Assembly: GCA_019894655.1 (NCBI GenBank)
Contig: JAGXNZ010000142.1
Span: 1 to 10,921, forward strand
Source: Promethearchaeota archaeon
GTDB lineage: Archaea; Asgardarchaeota; Lokiarchaeia; Sigynarchaeales; SOKP01
DNA: 10,921 bases
Direction: 5' to 3'
Part shown: positions 5,519 to 10,921 of the stretch, piece by piece
Numbering within the stretch: position 1 is the stretch's first letter
Layout: each line of letters begins with the position of its first letter
Position numbers and translations under genes: made by a program
Notes under the pieces: model-generated
Database searches by the model: none
Told to the model about the DNA's origin: nothing
What the model saw: only the letters and a program-made list of their open reading frames with translations

Positions 5519-6883
5519 CTAAACTGGTTTTTTAGCACCTTCTCCGACTTTCCGGTAAGTAAAGCCTATATCTTCAACAGTTTTCTTATCAAAGATGTTT
5601 CTGCCATCAATTATAATAGGAGTATTTACTCTTTTTTTTAGATCGTTCAAATCTATATCGTAATATACAGAATGATTCGTAGTGAAGAGTAAAACATCCG
5701 CATTTTCTACAGCTTTGTTAAAATCGTTTGTAAGCTCTGTAAGGTTATAATCTCGCTCCTTTACATATGGATCATGTGCGAAATAGACAATATTGTGTGA
5801 ATGATATCTAGTTTTTAGGATTTTTACTATATTCTCAGTTGGCGTATTTCGAGTATCGTCAGTATTTGCTTTGTAAGAGACACCTAAAAGAGTGATTTTA
5901 ATATTGTCTACTAATCGATGTGATTCTCTAAATACATTTTCCATCAACTCAATCATATGATATGGCATGAAATCGTTTAATTTTCTCGCCTCAGGAATTA
6001 TTTTCATTTTCGATTCGTTTATTCTCTCAGTGTATTTGTTAAATCCGTAGAGCAAAAGCCAAGGATCTTTTGTAAGGCAATGGCCTCCTACTCCTGATCC
6101 TGGATAATGCATCATTCTATCATGACGGTCATTGATTAAAGCGATAATTTCGAATATATTTCGATTAAAATCTTCACATAATAAAGCCATTTCATTTGCA
6201 AACGCGATATTCACATCTCGATATGCATTTTCTATGCATTTTGTTAGTTCGGCAGTAAGAGTATCAGTGATATGTAGCTCTTTTTTAACTACCTTGCTGT
6301 ATAAAAATTTAGCTCTTTCATTGGCTTGTTCGCATCCGCCTCCTATTACGCGAGGAAAATCCACAATATATTCGATTAATTTTCCTGGCATGACTCTCTC
6401 AAACGAATAAACTAAATAAAAATCGACTCCTCTTTTTAGTCCACTTTCCTCCTCCAATAAGGATTGAACAATGTTATCTGATGTTCCAGGGGCAACAGTA
6501 GATTCAATTATTATTGTTGCTCCCTTTTTTATACGTTTGGCAATTCTTTTGGATACTTCCTTTAAAGACGCATATCTTGGAACTTTTTCGTCATCAACGG
6601 GAGTTTGAACATCGATCAAAATGAAATCAGCATCGCTTACATCCTCGTAGCTATCTGTAACTTTAAATTTTCCTGTTTTTACCACTCTCTCAATTAGTTC
6701 ATCTAAATCCGGTTCTATTCCCTCGTAAGGATTCTTACCGTCATTGAGCCAATCTATTTTCCATGCTGATCTGTGGGACCTCCGCTGAATTCCTGTAACA
6801 TAGAAGTCATCAACATTAGCTAAAAGTGCTGCCATAGGAATCCCAACATATCCCATTCCAATTACTACTATTTTTGTCGCCAT
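5519..6883 (-). CDS. UDP-sugar 6-dehydrogenase, probably UDP-HexNAc type (WecC/WbpA-like)
   Basis: A cytoplasmic enzyme that oxidises C6 of a nucleotide sugar to the carboxylate in two NAD-dependent steps, supplying uronic acids for surface glycans or N-glycans. It has 454 residues, slightly longer than the usual 420-440. Visible features: N-terminal NAD loop GMGYVG (9-14); DVQTPVDDEK (91-100); ESTVAPGT with Glu127; FERVMPGK; the catalytic-helix segment ELTKCIENAYRDVNIAFANE with Lys215; and the catalytic cysteine Cys269 in GSGVGGHCLTKDP. A C-terminal Rossmann-like domain follows, with LLGVSYKANTDDTRNTP. The ENxYRxVNIAxxNE form of the Lys helix favours UDP-N-acetylglucosamine/mannosamine dehydrogenases over UDP-glucose dehydrogenase; the exact epimer cannot be decided. 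No epimerase or glycosyltransferase gene is adjacent, so it is not in a visible glycan cluster. An A/T-rich TATA-like stretch lies about 45-50 bp before the ATG. Confidence 0.9.
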   Translation of the reverse strand: MATKIVVIGMGYVGIPMAALLANVDDFYVTGIQRRSHRSAWKIDWLNDGKNPYEGIEPDLDELIERVVKTGKFKVTDSYEDVSDADFILIDVQTPVDDEKVPRYASLKEVSKRIAKRIKKGATIIIESTVAPGTSDNIVQSLLEEESGLKRGVDFYLVYSFERVMPGKLIEYIVDFPRVIGGGCEQANERAKFLYSKVVKKELHITDTLTAELTKCIENAYRDVNIAFANEMALLCEDFNRNIFEIIALINDRHDRMMHYPGSGVGGHCLTKDPWLLLYGFNKYTERINESKMKIIPEARKLNDFMPYHMIELMENVFRESHRLVDNIKITLLGVSYKANTDDTRNTPTENIVKILKTRYHSHNIVYFAHDPYVKERDYNLTELTNDFNKAVENADVLLFTTNHSVYYDIDLNDLKKRVNTPIIIDGRNIFDKKTVEDIGFTYRKVGEGAKKPV

Positions 6884-7005
6884 TTTCTTAAACTAATACC
6901 GAGTATTATTTCTGAGTTATTATTGGAATAAATAAAACAAAGTTCAAAAAATTATAGATCAAAAAGTAAAAAAAATGATAAAAAGTTAATTATTCGTTTT
7001 TATAA

Positions 7006-7677
7006 TTACTTCGGTTTCTTCTTATAAGAACCACCTTTTACGGATTTAAAGATTATCGCTATTATTGCTCCAGCAACAAAGCCACCTACATGGGCAAAAT
7101 GAGCGGTTCCCGTTAACTGAAAGGAGAAAAATGCGTATGTTAATTCCGTGATAAAGTAGGTAATAATGAAGTAGCTTGCAGTTACTTTGCGCATATAAGT
7201 TCCGGTTGGAAGATAAAACTTATTCGAGGGATAAAGTATCGCATATACAGCCATAAGGCCAAAAATCGCTCCGGACGCTCCAAGTGAAGGGATAAATCGT
7301 GCTATTGTTACTCCCCAGACAGGAATGAAGACCGTACTCCAAGCATGAAGCAATGTAGCGAAAATACCCGATGCGAAATACGCTACTAAATATAGGAAAT
7401 GCCCCATTGCGTGTTCACAATTATCCGTGATAACCAGGAAAAACCACATATTCATAATGATATGAACGATATCTCCATGCATAAACATAGAAGTGAAAAT
7501 AGTCCATAAATTCACTCCCGCAAAAAAATCTGCCGGGACGAAAGCTGCTTCAATGTGCATTTGACCAGAGGGGTCCATCAATTGCCAAACGAAGAAACCT
7601 ATATTTGCTATTAAAATTATAACCGAAAAGTATTGCTTAAAAAAAGAAATTTTGTCGTCAGTTGCTTCTAACACCAT
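7006..7677 (-). CDS. Rhomboid-family intramembrane serine protease
   Basis: A six-helix membrane protease of 223 residues, the minimal rhomboid size, which cleaves membrane-spanning segments of other proteins within the bilayer. The active site is complete. Ser135 lies in GASGAIFG in helix 4, and His196 in AHFAHVGGF in helix 6 is the catalytic base. His72 and Asn76 in the helix 2 motif HIIMN form the oxyanion site, and the loop 1 region around NLWTIFTSMFMH is the usual rhomboid form. The short N-terminus (about 15 residues) and basic C-terminal tail (KKKPK) are probably cytoplasmic; there is no extra domain. Substrates are unknown and the neighbours give no hint. The ATG at 7677 has no Shine-Dalgarno sequence. 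Confidence 0.93.
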   Translation of the reverse strand: MVLEATDDKISFFKQYFSVIILIANIGFFVWQLMDPSGQMHIEAAFVPADFFAGVNLWTIFTSMFMHGDIVHIIMNMWFFLVITDNCEHAMGHFLYLVAYFASGIFATLLHAWSTVFIPVWGVTIARFIPSLGASGAIFGLMAVYAILYPSNKFYLPTGTYMRKVTASYFIITYFITELTYAFFSFQLTGTAHFAHVGGFVAGAIIAIIFKSVKGGSYKKKPK

Positions 7678-7705
7678 TTTACATCATTGATTAAGTATAA
7701 TTTGA

Positions 7706-7716
7706 CTATAATTAAA
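7706..7716 (-). promoter_or_regulatory. TATA-like box for the rhomboid gene
   Basis: The minus strand reads TTTAATTATAG, centred about 34 bp before the ATG at 7677, giving a predicted leader under 10 nt. Confidence 0.45.
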
Positions 7717-7827
7717 TATAATAAATTGACTTAAAGAGTTATTTATTTTTTTTATTTAATTAATAAGTAATTGGAATGTAATTTCTTAGATAGTACTTAA
7801 TCAACATAAATACATAAAAAATGTGAA

Positions 7828-8214
7828 CTAGTTGTGTTTTTTTTCAAGGATTTCCTTAACATAAGCTGTAATTTCATTACCAGAAATTGCTTTAACCAAG
7901 TAACCATCTGCTCCTAATTCTTTTCCTTTTTGAATGTCTTCAAAAAAATTTTTCACAGAAAATAAAACAACAAGAATTTTAGGATATTTTGATTTGATTT
8001 CGGTTAAAATCTCGTACCCGTTTTTGCCACCAGGAAGCATAATATCAAGCAAAATAAGTGCTATCTCGTTATGCTTTTCTTCTACTATATTTAAGGCATC
8101 GAATCCATTACTACAGGTAATTGTTTCGTATTTCTCCAATTGTAAAAACTTTTCAGTCAAAATTGTAATATCTTCCTCGTCGTCGACTATTAATATCTTT
8201 TTCGCTGTTGACAT
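7828..8214 (-). CDS. Stand-alone CheY-like response regulator (copy A)
   Basis: A single receiver domain of 128 residues with no output domain, so it should act by binding a partner when phosphorylated. The acidic pocket is Asp11-Asp12 (IVDDEED) with phosphoacceptor Asp57 in LLDIMLPGG. The switch residues are Ser86 (LFSVK) and Lys108 (YLVKAIS). The usual Lys-Pro pair is Lys-Ala here, whereas the paralogue at 8450-8833 keeps Lys-Pro. The two share long stretches (KFLQL, TITC.NG, EKGxELGADGY-like, SGNE, KEILxx), so they arose by duplication. No histidine kinase gene is in the window. It has its own TATA-like box about 34 bp upstream and lies 235 bp from the paralogue, so the pair are probably separate transcripts. 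Confidence 0.93.
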   Translation of the reverse strand: MSTAKKILIVDDEEDITILTEKFLQLEKYETITCSNGFDALNIVEEKHNEIALILLDIMLPGGKNGYEILTEIKSKYPKILVVLFSVKNFFEDIQKGKELGADGYLVKAISGNEITAYVKEILEKKHN

Positions 8215-8240
8215 TGAAACTCTAATTCCAGATAAATCTA

Positions 8241-8254
8241 GTTTTTATTTAAAA
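8241..8254 (-). promoter_or_regulatory. TATA-like box for response regulator copy A
   Basis: The minus strand reads TTTTAAATAAAAAC, centred about 34 bp before the ATG at 8214, again predicting a very short leader. Confidence 0.45.
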
Positions 8255-8307
8255 TTCTTAAATTTTAATCTTATTTTAATAGCTACCTAATAATGTTTCA
8301 TTTTAGT

Positions 8308-8319
8308 TATATAAAAAGT
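8308..8319 (+). promoter_or_regulatory. Orphan + strand TATA box between the response regulators
   Basis: TTATATAAAAAG is one of the best TATA matches in the window on the + strand, but no + strand gene follows before 8947. Transcription would start near 8338, exactly where a chain of inverted repeats begins, so it may drive a small RNA. Confidence 0.3.
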
Positions 8320-8337
8320 ATACATGATTCGCATGTT

Positions 8338-8365
8338 TTGATCGCTAGTCTCGATCAATTTTTTT
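8338..8365 (+). terminator. Hairpin plus T7 tract on the + strand (terminator-like)
   Basis: A perfect 7 bp stem, TTGATCG (8338-8344) and CGATCAA (8352-8358), with a 7 nt loop, is followed at once by seven T (8359-8365). It looks like an intrinsic terminator for + strand transcription, yet the flanking genes are both on the minus strand. On that strand it could instead serve as a palindromic protein-binding site. Confidence 0.35.
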
Positions 8366-8369
8366 GTTT

Positions 8370-8403
8370 AAAAAGGGATTGATTCTAATGCGATTAGGCA
8401 TTA
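8370..8403 (-). terminator. Probable terminator of response regulator copy B
   Basis: On the minus strand, about 46 nt after the stop codon at 8450, TAATGC and GCATTA (8398-8403 and 8386-8391) form a 6 bp stem with a 6 nt loop. A short spacer and TTTTT at 8370-8374 follow. The location and T tract suit the end of the copy B transcript. Confidence 0.4.
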
Positions 8404-8449
8404 AGAGATACTATAAAAGGCAGATAATTTAAAGAATAATCATTATAAC

Positions 8450-8833
8450 TCAATTATTTAAAATTTCCTTAATGTAAGATCTAAGCTCGTTTCCTGAAAA
8501 TGGTTTAGTTACGTAGCCATCAGCACCTAATTCATTGCCTTTTTCTTTGTCCTCCTTAAAGCTCTTAACTGTAAAAAGAATTACTTTAATATCTTTATAA
8601 GAATCCTTTGATTTAATGGTTCTCAGAACTTCAAATCCGCTAAAACCACCAGGCATCATAACATCTAACAATATTAATACGATTTCCTCATATTTTTCTT
8701 CTAAGACTTTTAATGCCTCTTTACCATTATTACAGGTAATGGTATTGTAATTATCAAGCTGTAAAAATTTTTGAACGAGACTAACAATGTCAGGTTCATC
8801 ATCACAAATAAGAATAGAATTTTTATCTGACAT
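8450..8833 (-). CDS. Stand-alone CheY-like response regulator (copy B)
   Basis: A receiver domain only, 127 residues. It has the full phosphorylation site: Asp11-Asp12 (ICDDEPDIV), phosphoacceptor Asp57 (LLDVMMPGG), Thr88 (LFTVK) and Lys110-Pro111 (YVTKPFSG). It keeps the canonical Thr and Lys-Pro switch that copy A has changed to Ser and Lys-Ala, so this is probably the more ancestral-like member of the pair. Compared with copy A it has two extra residues before the fourth strand (SKDSYKDIKV). The output is presumably through a protein partner; the kinase is elsewhere in the genome. It is transcribed away from the Bud23-like gene with 113 bp between the starts and has a good TATA box. Confidence 0.94.
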   Translation of the reverse strand: MSDKNSILICDDEPDIVSLVQKFLQLDNYNTITCNNGKEALKVLEEKYEEIVLILLDVMMPGGFSGFEVLRTIKSKDSYKDIKVILFTVKSFKEDKEKGNELGADGYVTKPFSGNELRSYIKEILNN

Positions 8834-8864
8834 ATCAAATCTAACTTCTTTTTTTCAATTAATT

Positions 8865-8872
8865 GTATAAAA
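8865..8872 (-). promoter_or_regulatory. TATA box for response regulator copy B
   Basis: The minus strand reads TTTTATAC, centred about 35 bp before the ATG at 8833; predicted leader about 8 nt. Confidence 0.5.
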
Positions 8873-8901
8873 TTTCGTTTAAATATATCAACTCATTTAA
8901 C

Positions 8902-8910
8902 TAATATATA
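8902..8910 (+). promoter_or_regulatory. TATA box for the Bud23-like gene
   Basis: TAATATATA on the + strand, centred about 41 bp before the ATG at 8947; predicted leader about 14 nt. It lies in the divergent gap shared with response regulator copy B. Confidence 0.5.
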
Positions 8911-8946
8911 TGTATACTTTTTACCACTCTGAGTTTTTATTCTATT

Positions 8947-9603
8947 ATGTCCAATCACGATAGTACTCCAAAATTCCCTGACTCTTATCTTGGGAATAAT
9001 TCTGTGGACTATGATTCATCAAAATGGATGGAGAGAAATCAAAAAAAAACTACACTCCTATGTTTGCAATATTTATATAACGAAAAATTAGATAGACTAG
9101 AGAAACCGAATTTTTTAGAAGAGGACCCTTCTTTCATCGTTGATTTAGGTTGTGGAACTGGATTTTCCACAGAGATTTTAGTAGAAAGAGGGTTTAGAGT
9201 AGTTGGAGTCGATGTTTTACACGACATGCTTTCAAAAGCAAAAACTAAGATGAATCATATGAGCAATCAAAACAATCTCCAGCTCATTCTAGCAGACATT
9301 AATTATATACCATTAAGAAACTCTTCAATCAATCACGCAATTTCTATTTCAGCCTACAATTTCATCACCCATAGAGCAGAGTCGATTCGAGGCAAAAGGA
9401 AAATTGCAAATAGCTGTTCAAAACATTTGTATCAATTGCTAAAGCCATATGGCCGAATTATAATTGAATTTTACCCTAAAGACGATAGCGAGCTGGAAAT
9501 ATTTACATCATCTTTTAGTACTAATGGATTTAATGGTTTTGTCATCAAACAGAATCCTAACCAGAAATCGGGACAGACTTTCTTATTACTAAAAAAACAA
9601 TGA
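8947..9603 (+). CDS. Bud23/WBSCR22-like class I SAM-dependent rRNA methyltransferase
   Basis: A 218-residue Rossmann-fold methyltransferase. Motif I is DLGCGTG (66-72) for S-adenosylmethionine, with the ribose-binding acid Asp89 in VVGVDV and motif II/III LADINYIPL. The distinguishing features are AISISAYNF (131-139) and EFYPKDDSELE (174-184), followed by GFNGFVIKQNPN and a final TFLLL. These correspond in order to the ISISA-W, QFYPE, GF-GG and PNS segments of Bud23, which N7-methylates a guanine in the small-subunit rRNA with Trm112 as partner. The protein ends after this core and lacks the basic C-terminal extension of eukaryotic Bud23. A role in small-subunit rRNA modification is inferred from the family; the target base is not shown. 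It is followed after 28 bp by the acyltransferase gene, perhaps on the same transcript. Confidence 0.78.
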   Translation: MSNHDSTPKFPDSYLGNNSVDYDSSKWMERNQKKTTLLCLQYLYNEKLDRLEKPNFLEEDPSFIVDLGCGTGFSTEILVERGFRVVGVDVLHDMLSKAKTKMNHMSNQNNLQLILADINYIPLRNSSINHAISISAYNFITHRAESIRGKRKIANSCSKHLYQLLKPYGRIIIEFYPKDDSELEIFTSSFSTNGFNGFVIKQNPNQKSGQTFLLLKKQ

Positions 9604-9631
9604 ATTATTATTGAAAAAATCGGTTTGAAAA

Positions 9632-10723
9632 ATGAAGAGGATCCAGAGCATTGATATGATTCGAGGATTTTGCATATTTCTTATGGTTTTCGGACATTTA
9701 CTTGATTGGTGGATAATAGATACAGATAGATGGTTAATATTTTATTTGTTCTCGTTTTTAGCATCAATAGCTGCCACGGGATTTCTACTGGTATCTGGAT
9801 TCAGTGCAGCAATGGCGTATAAAAGTAGAGCTGAAAAGGCAGGAACTTCTACTGATATAACTATGAGCCAAGCGAGAAATATCTATTTTATTAGAGCATT
9901 ATTAATATTAGGAGCAGGTATAATTTATAATACCGCAATCGCTTTAGCATTGAACGACTTGAGGTGGATTTGGGCATGGAATGTTCTCCAAACAATTTCA
10001 ATTTCTCTCCTACTGGCGTGGCCTTTCTTAAAAACCCCAAAATACTTACGAATTGGTTTAGGAATCGGATTATTAGTTATTAACGAATTACTTTCACCAT
10101 TTCTGCTCACCTATAGAGACCAAATGAATATTTATGGAATTTTATTTTACATATTTTACAATCCTATAGAACAATTTACGATCTTATCTTATTTCGCAAT
10201 ATTTCTAATCGGAACTATTGTTGGAGATTTCCTCTTTAACATCAATATAATCAAGGATCAAGAGGAAAGGGAGAACAAGATTAAACGCGTGTTTATAAGG
10301 ACGATATTGATAGTAGGAGTAATGCTTACTTCATTCGGAATTATTTATCGTTTTTATGATTTTATTTATCGCCGAACTCTTTCGGCTATGGTTTACTCAA
10401 TTGGAGCTGTCCTTATTTTATTTTCAGTTCTCTTATATCTCGAAGAATATGAGAAAATTAAACTGAAAAAAAGGTATAGGTTCTTCTTTTATTTTTCATA
10501 TTACTCTTTTACTATCTACATAACTCATGATTTGTTGTATTTTATATTTTTTCAGCAATTAAACGCTATAAATATCTGGTTAGCTGCTATTGGGATAATT
10601 GTATTGATAATCCTTTTGTTAAAGGTTATGCACAAAAAGTTAGGAATAAAGGTCTCTTTGAAAGCACAGTTGGGTATCTTGAGTTTGATAATCGTAAATA
10701 AAATTGATGAAAAGAAAAGATGA
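9632..10723 (+). CDS. HGSNAT/YeiB-like (DUF1624/DUF418 type) multi-pass membrane acyltransferase
   Basis: A 363-residue membrane protein with about 10 hydrophobic segments. The N-terminus MKRIQSIDMIRGFCIFLMVFGH is the signature of heparan-alpha-glucosaminide N-acetyltransferase and YeiB-like families: Arg-x-x-x-Ile-Asp-x-x-Arg-Gly, then a His (His22) in the first helix. The next helices contain GFLLVSGFSAAMAYKSRA, with the SG-(F)S segment that starts the cytoplasmic loop. Further on are WIWAWNVLQTISISLLL, matching the W-V-LQ-ISLS region of this family, and a late ITHDLLYF helix. Such proteins move acyl groups across the membrane to sugars or cell-surface molecules; the acceptor here is unknown. 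It is on the same strand as the Bud23-like gene, 28 bp apart with no clear TATA box between, so co-transcription is likely. The 96 bp after it hold the uS10 promoter. Confidence 0.7.
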   Translation: MKRIQSIDMIRGFCIFLMVFGHLLDWWIIDTDRWLIFYLFSFLASIAATGFLLVSGFSAAMAYKSRAEKAGTSTDITMSQARNIYFIRALLILGAGIIYNTAIALALNDLRWIWAWNVLQTISISLLLAWPFLKTPKYLRIGLGIGLLVINELLSPFLLTYRDQMNIYGILFYIFYNPIEQFTILSYFAIFLIGTIVGDFLFNINIIKDQEERENKIKRVFIRTILIVGVMLTSFGIIYRFYDFIYRRTLSAMVYSIGAVLILFSVLLYLEEYEKIKLKKRYRFFFYFSYYSFTIYITHDLLYFIFFQQLNAINIWLAAIGIIVLIILLLKVMHKKLGIKVSLKAQLGILSLIIVNKIDEKKR

Positions 10724-10761
10724 AATTAGATAATTAAGTTCTTTTAGGGTATCAATGATAA

Positions 10762-10780
10762 AATTTATTATATTTTAATA
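10762..10780 (+). promoter_or_regulatory. Probable TATA region for the uS10 gene
   Basis: An A/T-only stretch containing TTTATTATATTTTAATA lies about 50 bp before the ATG at 10820, suggesting a leader of about 20-25 nt. A run of ten or more A (10800-10810) lies in that leader. No Shine-Dalgarno sequence is visible. Confidence 0.35.
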
Positions 10781-10819
10781 ATTTCAATAACTACTTACTT
10801 AAAAAAAAAAGTTTAAAAA

Positions 10820-10921
10820 ATGCAACAAGCACGTATAAGACTTAGTAGCACTCAATTACCAGCTTTAAAAGCTGTGTGTGAGCAAATAGAAAGCGTGTGT
10901 AAGAATCAAGGAATTAGAAAA
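10820..10921 (+). CDS. rps10: Small ribosomal subunit protein uS10, N-terminal part, cut by window edge
   Basis: The first 34 codons read MQQARIRLSSTQLPALKAVC and on through EQIESVCKNQGIRK, with no stop. The pattern A-R-I-R-L-x-S-x-x-x-x-x-L-x-x-V-C-x-Q-I matches the start of archaeal and eukaryotic uS10, a protein of the small-subunit head that is about 100 residues long. It was missed by length-limited gene calling because the window ends at 10921. In many archaea this gene directly follows the elongation factor 1A gene; here a membrane acyltransferase gene lies upstream instead. Confidence 0.88.
   Translation, partial: MQQARIRLSSTQLPALKAVCEQIESVCKNQGIRK

Noticed and set aside
6132..6410. 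92-codon + strand frame inside the sugar dehydrogenase
   Set aside because: It is the antisense of a highly conserved enzyme region including the Lys215 helix.
7934..8290. 118-codon + strand frame over response regulator copy A
   Set aside because: It is antisense to a complete receiver domain with its active-site residues; the + frame is low-complexity and Ser-rich.

Overview
The window is about 10.9 kb of AT-rich archaeal DNA, most likely from an Asgard archaeon of the Lokiarchaeia type. The evidence is: an archaeal-type uS10 N-terminus at the right edge; archaeal TATA-like boxes about 25-40 bp before many starts with no Shine-Dalgarno sequence; a protein that opens like the longin-type proteins common in Lokiarchaeia; a Bud23-type rRNA methyltransferase with eukaryote-like motifs; and a small PHD/RING-like zinc finger. 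The phylum is inferred from these features, not from a search.

Layout. 1-806 (+): the C-terminal two thirds of an NAD(P)-glutamate dehydrogenase. It converges on 837-2153 (-), an ion permease of the ArsB/NhaD/SLC13 superfamily. 2284-3132 (-) is a longin-like two-domain protein, 3218-3712 (-) a SRPBCC/START-like protein with a GTG start, and 3918-4118 (-) a small Cys-rich zinc finger. It is divergent from a two-helix membrane protein at 4201-4386 (+). 4446-4712 (-) is a coiled-coil protein. 4713-5518 has no conventional gene. 5519-6883 (-) is a UDP-sugar (UDP-HexNAc type) 6-dehydrogenase, 7006-7677 (-) a rhomboid protease, and 7828-8214 and 8450-8833 (-) are two paralogous stand-alone response regulators. 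8947-9603 (+) is the Bud23-like methyltransferase, followed after 28 bp by a HGSNAT/YeiB-like membrane acyltransferase at 9632-10723 (+). The first 34 codons of uS10 start at 10820 (+).

The most interesting part is 4829-5490. It holds two tandem, diverged copies of the same small transcription unit. Each has a start codon, 20 sense codons ending Tyr-Ser-Thr-Gly/Ser, an in-frame TGA at codon 21, a further 25-27 open codons with a basic, helix-prone tail ending in TAA, and then, 4-10 nt later, a 63-65 nt RNA element that folds as a three-way junction in both copies. The folds share matching wobble changes and one fully compensatory base pair. This arrangement is what a pair of miniature selenoproteins with 3'UTR recoding elements would look like. 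The fold is not a textbook SECIS, however, so a conserved structured RNA behind 20-residue peptides remains a live alternative.

Most genes appear to be transcribed singly: nearly every start has its own TATA-like box, and intergenic gaps are 70-240 bp. Only the methyltransferase-acyltransferase pair looks like an operon. Functionally the window mixes central metabolism (glutamate dehydrogenase), surface-sugar synthesis (UDP-sugar dehydrogenase, possibly the acyltransferase), signalling (response regulators, the longin-like protein) and translation (Bud23-like, uS10), with no single shared pathway visible.
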